Of a stretch of DNA of 64,000 nt, positions 8,442 through 16,556 are shown one piece after another. The stretch's first letter is position 1, and each line of letters opens with the position of its first letter. The notes below the pieces were generated by a model that was given only the letters and a program-made list of their open reading frames with translations, ran no database searches and was not told the origin of the DNA. A program made the translations under genes and the position numbers. The stretch is taken from positions 124,001-188,000 of the forward strand of contig NZ_LJJF01000002.1 of NCBI RefSeq assembly GCF_001625365.1, written 5' to 3'. This stretch comes from Streptomyces sp. MJM8645. GTDB taxonomy: Bacteria; Actinomycetota; Actinomycetes; Streptomycetales; Streptomycetaceae.

Positions 8442-8470
8442 GCCGTCCGGCCACCGGGTGGCCGGACGGC
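8442..8470. terminator. hairpin terminator after the GlxA-type gene
   Basis: GCCGTCCGGCCA, a 5-base loop, and its exact complement make a 12-bp stem 43 bases after the stop. Confidence 0.7.
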
Positions 8471-8607
8471 TGTCCCGGACTCCGGGCGATCCGGGACGGG
8501 CCCGCCGGACCGCCCGGGGGCATGGTCGCGTACGCTCGCCCGGGCGCCGCGAAGGTGTGGGGCGGCGGCCGGTCGCCGGGCGCGGCCGGCCCGGGAGGCA
8601 GGGGTGG

Positions 8608-9651
8608 GTGTTGTCGGATCGTGCGCGGGCCGAATCGGTCCTCAAGGCCGCGGCTGCCACCTGTGACGCACACCTGCGGCACTGGGTCGGGCAGTTGGAC
8701 GGCGCGGTCGGCCAGGTGACGGCCTACCAGTTCGGATGGACCCGCGACGGATCCCCGGACCGGCGGCACGGCGGCAAGAACGTTCGAGCGGCCCTGGCAC
8801 TGGGCTGCGCCCGGGCGGTGGGAGGAGACCCGCAGCGGGCGGTGCCCGCCGCCGTGGCGGTGGAGATGGTGCACAACCTGTCGTTGCTGTACGACGACGT
8901 CCTGGACGGCGATGCGCTCCGTCGCCACCGGGCCTCCGCCTGGGAGGTGTTCGGGCCGGGCGCGGCGACCCGGTCGGCCGACGCGCTGCTGATGCTGGCG
9001 TTCGAGGTGCTCGCAGGCCCCGACGGCGAAGCCGAAGCCGTCGCCGGCGAGGCGTCGGCGGCCCTGCTGGACACGCTCATCCAGCTCGCGGTGGGTGAGA
9101 GCCTGGACGTGCTGTTCGAGGCCGCGCCCCGCATCGAGCTGTCCGAGTGCCTGGAGATGGTGTCGGGCAAGACGGCGTCGCTGATCTCCTGCGCCTGCCG
9201 GCTGGGCGCCCTCCACGGCGGCGGCGGGCCGGCGCAGGTCGAGACCCTGGCCGCGTTCGGACACGACCTGGGCATGGCGTTCCAGCTGGTGGACGACCTG
9301 CTGGGGATCTGGGGCGACGAAGCGGTCACGGGCAAACCGGTCTTCGCGGACCTGCGGGCGCGCAAGCTCTCGGTGCCGGTGGTCGCCGCGATGGCCTCGA
9401 ACACCGCGGCGGGCGACGAACTGGCCCGCCGCTACGCGCTGCCGGCCGGCCCCGGCCGGGCCGGGGAGGCGGAGCTGGCCCGGCTGGTGGAGGAGGCCGG
9501 CGGCCGGCGCTGGACGGTGGAGCGCGCCGCCGAGCACGCGGACGGGGCCCGGCGCCGTCTGCGGAGCCTCGCCGACGGCCCCGGTGCGGTGCCCGGTGCC
9601 GTCGCCGACCTCGACGCGCTCTGCGAACTGATCGTCAACCGGTCGTACTGA
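8608..9651 (+). CDS. polyprenyl (geranylgeranyl/farnesyl-type) diphosphate synthase
   Basis: The first Asp-rich motif DDVLD is at residues 96-100 after MVHNLSLLY, and the second region is LVDDLLGIWGDEAVTGKP at about 228-245, where the last Asp of the usual DDxxD is Gly as in many actinomycete homologues. GGKNVRAAL (55-63) replaces the common GGKRxRP. The GTG at 8608 follows GGGAGGCAGGGG and gives a normal 347-residue length. It should condense isopentenyl diphosphate units; chain length cannot be read directly. It converges with and overlaps by 17 bases an FAD desaturase-like gene, suggesting a small isoprenoid locus. Confidence 0.9.
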   Translation: MLSDRARAESVLKAAAATCDAHLRHWVGQLDGAVGQVTAYQFGWTRDGSPDRRHGGKNVRAALALGCARAVGGDPQRAVPAAVAVEMVHNLSLLYDDVLDGDALRRHRASAWEVFGPGAATRSADALLMLAFEVLAGPDGEAEAVAGEASAALLDTLIQLAVGESLDVLFEAAPRIELSECLEMVSGKTASLISCACRLGALHGGGGPAQVETLAAFGHDLGMAFQLVDDLLGIWGDEAVTGKPVFADLRARKLSVPVVAAMASNTAAGDELARRYALPAGPGRAGEAELARLVEEAGGRRWTVERAAEHADGARRRLRSLADGPGAVPGAVADLDALCELIVNRSY

Positions 9652-11344
9652 ACCGGTCGCCCCCGGCGCGGGAGGACCAGGGCGCCGGGGTGTCGAGGAT
9701 GTGCGCACGGCCCTGCCGGTAGAGCGCGGCGTCCACCTCCTTCAGGCGGCGCAGTTCCTGCGGCTCGTACAGGGCGTGGACCACGGCCGGCTCGGCGCCG
9801 TGCCCGGCGGCCTCCAGCAGCGCGTTCGCCGCCGCCCGGCCGCTCTGGTTCGCGCCCTCCATGGTGGCCAGGTTCACCGGGCAGCGGACGAAGTCCCCGG
9901 CCATGAACAGGTTCACCGCGGCCGTCCGCGCCTGTGGGCGCAGCGCCCAGGAGCCGGTGGTGTTGATCAGCAGGGCCTCGTCGTTGGTCGCGGGACCGGG
10001 GCCGTCGAGGTTCTTGACGGCCGGGTCCAGGTGCCAGGAGTGGAGCAGGCCGTCGTGGAGGGTCCGGCGGCGGCCGTCGTCGAGGGCGTCGGCGAGCTGG
10101 GCCCAGACCTCGGCGACGACCTCGGCCCGGGTGCAGTCGCGGGCCGGCTTGCCGTAGAGGATGCCGGGGGTGTCCCAGGAGGAGATGTCGACCGACAGGC
10201 AGTCGGCCACCGTCCCGTCGCCGTAGGTGGCGCGGAAGTCGGTGTCCCAGAACTGCGCCTGGCTGATGGAGGTCAGAGCCCACGGGGAGTCCTGGTAGAT
10301 GACGTGGCCGCGGGTGATCGGGGTGGGCTCGGTGAGGTAGAACTGCAGGCCGACCATCCAGTCGGTGCGCAGGTCCGCCGTCTTCTTCAGCTCCGGGTCC
10401 GCCTCGGCCAGGCCGCGCTCCAGCAGCGCCCCGATCCGGTCGACCGGGAGCGCGCACACGTACCAGTCGGCGACCGTCTCCCGCCGCCGGCCGCCCGGGC
10501 CGCGCAGGACGGCGCCGACGACGGCGCGGCCCCGCACCGTCAGGCGCTCCACCCGCCAACCGAGTTCGAGCCGCACCCCCAGCCGCTCCAGGTGCCGCAC
10601 CCAGGGGTCGATCCAGGCGGTGCTGGTCGGGGCGTTCAGGACCCGGTCGGCGGCCTGGGCCTCGCCCCGGCCGAGGAAGCCGTAGCCGAAGGCCTCCAGG
10701 AACCCCCCGACGGTGTGCGCGCTGCACACCTCCGCCCTGGCCGCCACGACCGTACGGGTCGCCCCGACGACGCACACCTTCCGGTACTCCTCGGAGGCGC
10801 CGTCGGCGGCGGTGAAGTCCCACCACGACATCTGCTCCCACTGCCCCAGCCGCCGCTGCGCGCTGCTGGTCATGTAGACCAGCAACCGGTTGGCGAAGTA
10901 CAGCAGTTCCTCGTTCAGCTCCCCCTCGGCGCCCAGCTTCATGCCCCGGGCCTTCAGGATCTGCAGCGGCGTCCTCGGACCGGCGGCCAGGGACACGTCG
11001 ACGACCGTCTCCCCGATCCTCCCCGACCGGGCGGACAGCATCTGCGGTGCCTCCCGCAGGTTGCCCTCCACGCCCGAGGGCGAGCCCGGGAGGGGGATCC
11101 GCCGCATCGTGTCCGGCAGGCTCCGGTAGAAGCCGGGGAAGAACCGGAACCCGTGCTCGCTGGGCAGGTCGAGCCGCCCGCCGGTCCCCGTCCCGGGAAC
11201 CGAGGCACTCCGGGCCTTCCCGCCCCACCCGGAGGGCTCCACCACGGTCACCTCGAAGCCGCGCTCCGCCAGCTCCATGGCCGCCGTCAGCCCGGCCACC
11301 CCGCCGCCCAACACCGTGACCGTCCGGCCCGAACTCCCCGACAC
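9635..11344 (-). CDS. FAD-dependent phytoene desaturase/hydroxysqualene dehydroxylase-like oxidoreductase
   Basis: This 569-residue flavoprotein has a Rossmann FAD motif at the N-terminus (VTVLGGGVAGLTAAMELAERG), then GGKARS, LPSEHGFRFFPGFYRSLPDT as in carotenoid desaturase relatives, and a C-terminal FAD-contact region NLFMAGDFVRCPVNLATMEGA. It starts at GTG. It is longer than typical hydroxysqualene dehydroxylases (about 450) and closer to the large cyanobacterial/actinomycete desaturase-like group. Next to a prenyl-diphosphate synthase, an isoprenoid substrate is likely, but no phytoene or squalene synthase is in the window. Confidence 0.85.
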   Translation of the reverse strand: MSGSSGRTVTVLGGGVAGLTAAMELAERGFEVTVVEPSGWGGKARSASVPGTGTGGRLDLPSEHGFRFFPGFYRSLPDTMRRIPLPGSPSGVEGNLREAPQMLSARSGRIGETVVDVSLAAGPRTPLQILKARGMKLGAEGELNEELLYFANRLLVYMTSSAQRRLGQWEQMSWWDFTAADGASEEYRKVCVVGATRTVVAARAEVCSAHTVGGFLEAFGYGFLGRGEAQAADRVLNAPTSTAWIDPWVRHLERLGVRLELGWRVERLTVRGRAVVGAVLRGPGGRRRETVADWYVCALPVDRIGALLERGLAEADPELKKTADLRTDWMVGLQFYLTEPTPITRGHVIYQDSPWALTSISQAQFWDTDFRATYGDGTVADCLSVDISSWDTPGILYGKPARDCTRAEVVAEVWAQLADALDDGRRRTLHDGLLHSWHLDPAVKNLDGPGPATNDEALLINTTGSWALRPQARTAAVNLFMAGDFVRCPVNLATMEGANQSGRAAANALLEAAGHGAEPAVVHALYEPQELRRLKEVDAALYRQGRAHILDTPAPWSSRAGGDRFSTTG

Positions 11345-11568
11345 CGCACGCCCCTTCCCGGCCCACGGCCGCTCACCCGTCCCACCCGATCCGTACGGGA
11401 ACGATAGAGCAGGTCGTGGCCGTCACCCCGGCGGGGCCCTCCCCGCGACCCCCGGCACCCCGCGGCCGCGTCTTCAGGCGCCGACCGAGCACGGGGTGTG
11501 TCCGGCACGGCAGAAGGACGCCCAGCCTCGCCTCTTCTTGCCGTTCACACGAACAGCGGGTCGGCCGG

Positions 11569-12312
11569 CTACGGCCACGGGTAGCCCACTTGCTCTGGCC
11601 GGTAGCCTCCGCAGAGCTCGGCGGTGGCACGGGGATCGCCTGCGGTCAGCTGCGCTTCAAGGTGCTCGGCCTGGTCCGACGGGTCGTCCGCGGAGATCGG
11701 GAGGGTCATCAGGAACTGGGCCCAAGGCAGATCCGTCTCGTCCCGGCCAGGGGGATGCCTCAGGACGACGTCGATCCGATCGGGTTCCCCGCGGAAGGCC
11801 CAGACCGCCTCCACCTCGCACTCCCACCTGGCGAGCCAGTCCTCGCGTCCCCTCAGCCCCGCCTCCAGCAGCGTCGCGACCACTGCCGCCGGCCACTCCC
11901 AGCCGCGGTCCTCCTCGGCTCGCAGGACCTCGGCCTCGTACTGATCCGCGGCGAACCGAAACTCCGGCAGGTCGAAGCCCCGCTCGACCGGGTCGCGCCA
12001 GCCCGCCCAGACGACATGCTCCTCGTCGCGCGTGACCGTCACGTACAGAGCACTGCAGCACCGCTCAAAGCCGCATCCGGATCGAGCGAGCCGAACCTCG
12101 TGGGGAGTTCCGGTGGCATGCAACGGCCCGCCCCGGCCCAGGAGATACCGGGGGCCTGATCCCACGAACGGGGGGCCGCCCGATTCCCTGCTACGGAGGG
12201 ACAGGTCGGCCAGGAGATCCCGGCCACTGACGAACGGGCGGACCTCCACGCCGCCCTCGCCGGGCGGTGGGCAGACGATGCTCAGACGGAGAAGATCCGG
12301 TTCCGTGGCCAC
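11569..12312 (-). CDS. conserved actinomycete hypothetical protein
   Basis: This 247-residue cytoplasmic protein begins at a GTG (ATEPDLLRLSIVCPPPG follows), chosen because residues upstream lose coding character. No catalytic motif is recognised. Notable stretches are GCGFERCCSALYVTVTRD with three cysteines, WAGWRDPVERGFDLPEFRF, and a Trp-rich segment near 155-175. It resembles a family of uncharacterised streptomycete proteins recalled only as hypothetical. It is divergent from a 99-residue gene across about 95 bases. Confidence 0.7.
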   Translation of the reverse strand: MATEPDLLRLSIVCPPPGEGGVEVRPFVSGRDLLADLSLRSRESGGPPFVGSGPRYLLGRGGPLHATGTPHEVRLARSGCGFERCCSALYVTVTRDEEHVVWAGWRDPVERGFDLPEFRFAADQYEAEVLRAEEDRGWEWPAAVVATLLEAGLRGREDWLARWECEVEAVWAFRGEPDRIDVVLRHPPGRDETDLPWAQFLMTLPISADDPSDQAEHLEAQLTAGDPRATAELCGGYRPEQVGYPWP

Positions 12313-12406
12313 CGGCAAAGGATCGCGGAGCCGGCCGCAGCTGTCATGTGAATTTGCGTGGCCTCCGCTCCTGGCAGCCGCCGGTCCCCGCCTGTAGCGT
12401 CGCCGC

Positions 12407-12706
12407 ATGACCGACGAGACCACGGCCAGGGCAGGCAGAGAGTTCTACACGTTCGACGGCCGGATCCTGGAGGTCTTCGGCAGCTGTCCGAAGCGATTCC
12501 ACATCCGGAACATGGACCTGCGGGTCACGGGCCCCGACCGGAAGGGGAGGTGGACCGTCGAGATCGTCGCCGGTCCGCCCGAAGCCCCGGCGACGCAGCA
12601 CACATGGCACCACTCGGCCGAGGAATGGCAGCGGGCGCAGGGCCTGGAAGCCCTGCTGGAAGCGGTACGGGCGGGTATCGCGGCGGCCCGGGAGCACGGA
12701 GCCTGA
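12407..12706 (+). CDS. small hypothetical protein, 99 aa
   Basis: The protein reads as an acidic soluble small domain (REFYTFDGRILEVFGSCPK near residue 10-30, ending in an amphipathic helix EALLEAVRAGIAAAREHGA). Third-position GC is high throughout. It starts 94 bases from the divergent gene at 12312. No family was recognised. Confidence 0.55.
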   Translation: MTDETTARAGREFYTFDGRILEVFGSCPKRFHIRNMDLRVTGPDRKGRWTVEIVAGPPEAPATQHTWHHSAEEWQRAQGLEALLEAVRAGIAAAREHGA

Positions 12707-12836
12707 GGGTTTTCCGCAACCGTGGTCGAGGACGGCCGCCGCAGCACTGTCAGGGGAACGGAGGCCGTCGCCCGCAGGGACGCCGGATGCGCCGTCACCG
12801 AGTGGGGCCCCCTTGCGGGCCGCCCTGCCATGCCCA

Positions 12837-12965
12837 CTACTCATCAGGGGTGACGGTGATCCCGTATTCGTAGCGGTCCGGTCGGCCGGCTTCCTCCCAC
12901 CGGGTCCAGGCGGCGACGACCTCGTCCCCGATGCGGCGCGGTCCGCCCTGAAGAAGCAGCGGCGC
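12837..12965 (-). pseudogene. C-terminal fragment, methyltransferase-tail-like
   Basis: About 40 codons ending at a TAG read GPRRIGDEVVAAWTRWEEAG and RYEYGITVTPDE. This resembles the extreme C-terminus of the isoaspartate O-methyltransferase-like proteins of actinomycetes, which usually end W-x-W...G.P..RFG.TVTPdG.qVWLD. The start and catalytic core are missing and the final VWLD is cut off, so it is probably debris. The remainder of the 12707-13154 gap shows no gene. Confidence 0.35.
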
Positions 12966-13154
12966 CTCGCGCACCTCCGTGCCACGCGGTAGACGGCGTG
13001 CAGGAGCGCCCATGGGGCACGCACGGCGACTCCCGCGCCAACGGGTCTTGGGTTCCAGCTGTCTCTGCAACACCTTTGGGGCACGGCTCGACCGGCGGTG
13101 ACCTGGCCTTCGAGGGTCTTCTCCCGGGAACGGCACACTACCGACGGGAGAAAA

Positions 13155-13212
13155 GTTAACCAAATGCTTGACTATTCGCTGCCACCATCGAACAGTTAGG
13201 CACATGCTTAAC
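13155..13212. promoter_or_regulatory. paired operator-like repeats for the ArsR operon
   Basis: GTTAACCAAATGCTTGAC (13155-13172) and GTTAGGCACATGCTTAAC (13195-13212) match at most positions and are exactly 40 bp apart, about four helical turns. Each has partial GTTA...TAAC dyad symmetry. The second spans the ATG of the ArsR gene at 13204. This is a good autoregulatory operator candidate. Confidence 0.65.
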
Positions 13213-13557
13213 CAATCTGGTTCGTTGGACCGGGTGTTCCAAGCACTGGCGGACGCGACTCGCCGGGACATCGTCGAACGGTTGATCCGCGGGCCTGCCT
13301 CGGTCAGTGAGCTGGCCCAGCCGCTGGCCATGTCGCTGCCAGCGGTGATGCAGCACCTACAGGTACTGGAGGCGTGCGGACTGGTCCGGTCCGAGAAAGC
13401 CGGAAGGGTACGCACCTGCCACCTTGAGCCGGCTGTGCTGCGAATGGCCGAGGACTGGATCGCTGCGCAGCGCACTGCCTGGGAACACCGCCTCGATCGC
13501 CTCGGCGACTACCTGACCGAACACTGCGACAGCCCGGATCAAGGGAGCACACAATGA
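13204..13557 (+). CDS. ArsR/SmtB family transcriptional regulator
   Basis: This 117-residue winged-helix protein reads VFQALADATRRDIVERLIRG, then SVSELAQPLAMSLPAVMQHLQVLE and GLVRSEKAGRVRTCHLEP, the non-metal ArsR subgroup that is typically linked to SRPBCC genes. No metal-binding Cys cluster is present. It starts inside one of two operator-like repeats, with no clear Shine-Dalgarno. Its stop overlaps the ATG of the SRPBCC gene (ATGA), so ArsR, SRPBCC and an MFS exporter form one translationally coupled operon that the ArsR protein probably represses. Confidence 0.92.
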   Translation: MLNQSGSLDRVFQALADATRRDIVERLIRGPASVSELAQPLAMSLPAVMQHLQVLEACGLVRSEKAGRVRTCHLEPAVLRMAEDWIAAQRTAWEHRLDRLGDYLTEHCDSPDQGSTQ

Positions 13558-14018
13558 CCGATCACCTGGTCACACATGCCACGTTCACCCTCGAACGCCT
13601 CTACGCGGCCTCACCGGCCACAGTGTTCGCCGCGTGGGCCGCCCCCGAAGCAAAGGCCCGCTGGTTCGCCGGCCTCGACGCCGAGCACGAGCTCGATTTC
13701 CGCGTCGGTGGGCGGGAGGTCAACCGCGGCCGCTCCGGCGGTGGGCCCGTGCTGACTTTCGAGTCCTGGTACCGCGACATCGTCCAGGACGAGCGGATCG
13801 TCTACACCTCCACCCTGTCCGAGGGGCAAGACCTTGCGACAGTGTCGCTGACGACGGTGGAGTTCCTCCCCGAGGGTGGTGGCACCCGGCTGCTGCTCAC
13901 CGAGCAGAGCACCTTCCTCGACGGCCGCGAAGAACCGAGCTGGCGGGAGCAGGGCACCGGCACGTGGCTTGACGCGCTCGCCACCGAACTGCTGCGAAGC
14001 ATCCAGCAACAGCGATGA
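13554..14018 (+). CDS. SRPBCC/AHSA1-like domain protein
   Basis: The 154-residue protein fits the activator-of-Hsp90-homologue branch of the SRPBCC fold: FTLERLYAASPATVFAAWAAPEAKARWF at its start (shown in pieces by FTLERLYAAS and VFAAWAAPEAKARWF), a central strand region, and TGTWLDALATELLRSI at the end. These proteins bind hydrophobic ligands in a deep pocket. It is coupled by 4-base overlaps to an ArsR regulator before it and an exporter after it, so it may capture the compound the exporter removes; that role is inference. Confidence 0.9.
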   Translation: MTDHLVTHATFTLERLYAASPATVFAAWAAPEAKARWFAGLDAEHELDFRVGGREVNRGRSGGGPVLTFESWYRDIVQDERIVYTSTLSEGQDLATVSLTTVEFLPEGGGTRLLLTEQSTFLDGREEPSWREQGTGTWLDALATELLRSIQQQR

Positions 14019-15478
14019 CCACGAGCAACCGTTCGCGGACTCGCCGTTGGCAGGTGCTGGCGCTGCTGGGCACGGCGTTCTTCATGACGATTCTGGACGG
14101 CACCAGCCTGCTCGCCGCCCTGCCCGCGATCGAAGGCCACCTTCGCCTGCACGGTCCTGCCATCCAATGGACCGTGACGGCCTACGCGCTGGCCTTCAGC
14201 GGGCTGCTGTTGTTATGCGGCCGCGCTGCGGATCTGCTGGGCCGTCGGCGTGTGTTCATCGCCGGGATGGTGCTGCGGGTCGTGGCCTCGCTGGCGTGCG
14301 GGCTCGCCCCGTCCATCCAGACCCTGGTGGCCGCCCGGGCGGTGCAGGGCGTCTCGGCCGCGATCATCGCTCCGGCCGCGTTGTCGATGGTCATGAACAC
14401 ATTCCCCGAAGGGATCGAGCGGAACAAGGCGCTCGGCATCTGGGGCGGCCTCGGCGGGTTCGGCGCCACCGCCGGTCTACTACTGGGCGGCATCATCACC
14501 GATACCCTCGGCTGGCAGTGGGTGTTCTGGGTCAACGTCCCGGTCGGGACCCTCGTGCTGGTGCTCGCCCCCGCCACGCTGCGCGAAAGCCGGGACCGGG
14601 CACGCTGCCGTTCCTTCGATGTCCCTGGTGCGCTGACCATCGCCCCAGCACTCGTTCTGCTCGTATACGTGATCACCCGGGTACCGACATCCGGGTGGGC
14701 GAATGGACAGAGCATCGGGCTACTGGCCGCCGTGGCCGTGCTGGTCTGGATGTTCATCCTGATAGAGAAGCGATCGGCGGCCCCGCTCGTTTCCTTTCAG
14801 TCGCTGCGCTCGCGCATGCTGATCGGTGGCAACCTCCTCCTGCTCATCGCCGGCATGACCGTCGACGGCATGCTCGTCACCCTCACCTCTTTCGTGCAGC
14901 AGGTGCTCGGCTGGCCGGCGGCGCGGTTCGGGCTGGCGGCCGCGATGATGACCGTCACCGCGGCCGCAGGCGCACTGCTGAGCCAACGGATCGTACGCAG
15001 GCTCAGCCTGGGGCGGGTAGCTGCCGCCGGGACCGTCCTGCTCGGGTGTGGCTGCCTGCTGCTCACCCGTATACCGGCCGGTGGCCCGATGAGTCTTCTG
15101 CCGGCGGCCCTGTTTTTGTTCGGGGCGGGAATGGGCGCCGTCACGGTATGCGCACAGATCGCCGCGCTGACCGGCGTCACCGAAAAGGACTCAGGCCTGG
15201 CCGCCGGCCTCGCCGACACCTCCTTCGCCGTCGGCACCGCCGTCGGCACCGCCATCTGCACCAGCGTCGCCGCCGCCCGCACGTCCGCGATCGGCGGTCC
15301 GACACCGCTCGCACTCACCACCGGGCAGCATGCCGCGTTCGGGGCAGCCGGCGTCTTCGCCGCTCTCGCCTTGATCACCGCGTTGACGCTCCTCAGCAAG
15401 CGATCCGGCCTGTCCCGCAGCGTGTCGGCAGACGCAAGCGAGAACGTATCTCCCCGGGCACCGTCAACCTCACCTTGA
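14015..15478 (+). CDS. MFS drug exporter, DHA2-like
   Basis: This 487-residue membrane protein has about 14 hydrophobic segments. Motif A is present as GRAADLLGRRRVF (about residue 68-80) and a motif-C-like GIWGGLGGFGATAGLLLGG with GWQWVFWVNVPVG, typical of DHA2 proton antiporters of the EmrB/QacA type. It should export hydrophobic drugs or endogenous metabolites. It is the last gene of an ArsR-SRPBCC-MFS operon with 4-base overlaps. Confidence 0.93.
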   Translation: MTTSNRSRTRRWQVLALLGTAFFMTILDGTSLLAALPAIEGHLRLHGPAIQWTVTAYALAFSGLLLLCGRAADLLGRRRVFIAGMVLRVVASLACGLAPSIQTLVAARAVQGVSAAIIAPAALSMVMNTFPEGIERNKALGIWGGLGGFGATAGLLLGGIITDTLGWQWVFWVNVPVGTLVLVLAPATLRESRDRARCRSFDVPGALTIAPALVLLVYVITRVPTSGWANGQSIGLLAAVAVLVWMFILIEKRSAAPLVSFQSLRSRMLIGGNLLLLIAGMTVDGMLVTLTSFVQQVLGWPAARFGLAAAMMTVTAAAGALLSQRIVRRLSLGRVAAAGTVLLGCGCLLLTRIPAGGPMSLLPAALFLFGAGMGAVTVCAQIAALTGVTEKDSGLAAGLADTSFAVGTAVGTAICTSVAAARTSAIGGPTPLALTTGQHAAFGAAGVFAALALITALTLLSKRSGLSRSVSADASENVSPRAPSTSP

Positions 15479-15606
15479 TCTACGGGGACACCCCCTGGCT
15501 CCCTCCTGGCGTGAATTCCTGTTCCGCATTCCGTGGAGGACCGGACCCGAATCCGGCGACAAGGCCCCAGCCTCACCCGCGAACCCCTACGCAGAGGTCC
15601 TCGGTG

Positions 15607-15726
15607 TCACTGCGGGTGCGGACGGCACCCGGCTCCGACGTCGTGGCCCTCGGCGCGCAGCTGGGCGACGGCGGCGGCGACGTAGCGTGTCGTCCACAGG
15701 ACTACCGCGTTCAAAACCACTCCCAT
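15607..15726 (-). pseudogene. Tn3 family transposase C-terminal remnant
   Basis: Thirty-nine codons read GVVLNAVVLWTTRYVAAAVA and QLRAEGHDV, which is the characteristic near-C-terminal block of Tn3-type TnpA (LNAVVLWNTRYMDAAVAQLRAEGH). After it the frame degenerates to GAGCRPHPQ and stops. On the other side it is cut exactly where an IS200/IS605-type end begins. It is a fragment of a lost Tn3 element. Confidence 0.7.
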
Positions 15727-15763
15727 TGACATCCTCCCTGCCCTAAAGGACGGGGATTCCTAG
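15727..15763. repeat. IS200/IS605-type terminal hairpin, degenerate
   Basis: TTGACATCCTCCCTGCCC followed by TAAAGGACGGGGATTCCTA matches the familiar end hairpin of actinomycete IS200/IS605 TnpB elements, normally CCCCGTCC...GGACGGGG; here the left arm has two mismatches. No TnpA or TnpB gene remains beside it. Confidence 0.55.
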
Positions 15764-16310
15764 CTCACTTCGCCTGGCCGCTTGTGCGTCTGGCGGCGAC
15801 AGGTGTGGTCGACCGGGTCGACGACGGCGAGCAGGTGCAAGGTCTTGGCGATGACGCCTGGGGCATTGCGCTGGGGCCATTGCCGTTGGTACGGCTTCCC
15901 GGACCCGCTCGGGGGTTCGAGCCCGGGAAGCCTCCCTCCACGGTGCCGGTGGCGGCCGCTGACAGCGCGCGGGGCTACGCCATGGCGTCGACGGCCGCTG
16001 GGGTGGTCTGTTCCGGCGGCGAGGGCTCGGCTGCGCCGGTGGGTCCGCGCAGCGGGGAGGGAGGGAGCGGGAGGCGGGCACCGCCCCGAAGACGACACCC
16101 AACTGGAACGGCTGGTCCGCGAGGCGATGTGGCGCAAGTAGCCCGGGCACAAGATCGACCACCCCGACTTCGTCCGGCCCGACCGGCCCTGGTCAAGGTC
16201 CGCTTCACCACCAAGGGCACGGGCGTCACCGTCAAGGCCGACGAGGCCGGAAACCTCACCGCCCGTCGACATCGAGTCCTCGGTGGCGCAGCTGCGCAGA
16301 TCAACTGACC
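15764..16310. other. degenerate coding fragments, no intact gene
   Basis: Several short stretches keep coding-like third positions but do not connect: on the minus strand about 45 codons ending at 15760 (GKPYQRQWPQRNAPGVIAKT, ending KRPGEVS), and on the plus strand DDTQLERLVREAMWRK ending at 16141, LVKVRFTTKGTGVTVKADEA near 16190-16250 and DIESSVAQLRRSTD ending near 16308. None was identified. Together with the transposase remnants this looks like a small gene graveyard. Confidence 0.4.
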
Positions 16311-16338
16311 GGATGAGGCCGGTCGGATCGAAACCTTG

Positions 16339-16386
16339 CAGAACGTGTCCGGCCCCGACGGAGACGTCGGGGCCGGACACGTTCTG
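16339..16386. terminator. 22-bp perfect hairpin with GAGA tetraloop
   Basis: Two 22-base arms (16339-16360 and 16365-16386) are exact reverse complements around a GAGA loop; the left arm begins CAGAACGTGTCC and ends CCCCGACG. There is no adjoining T-run. It sits about 170 bases beyond the ABC permease stop, at the edge of the remnant patch, and may be a strong bidirectional terminator or a mobile-element relic. Confidence 0.6.
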
Positions 16387-16517
16387 GGCGGGTCGGGTGG
16401 ACCAGCGGCTGGAGGGTAGACGCTCGGGATCCGGTTGTGGGGTTCTGGGGGTGTTGCGGTTGACCCGCCGGCGCTGTGTCTCCTTCCACCCCGGTCGCGC
16501 CCGCTGCGGTCCGGCGG

Positions 16518-16543
16518 GTGGGGCACTCCAGGGAGTGCCCCAC
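16518..16543. terminator. hairpin terminator of the ABC exporter operon
   Basis: GTGGGGCACTCC, two bases, and the exact complement GGAGTGCCCCAC lie 14 bases beyond the permease stop on its strand. Confidence 0.75.
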
Positions 16544-16556
16544 GCCGTGCCGCCCG

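Noticed and set aside
15727..16310. Intact IS200/IS605 element with TnpB and guide RNA
   Set aside because: Only one degenerate end hairpin is present; no TnpB motifs were seen in either strand next to it.
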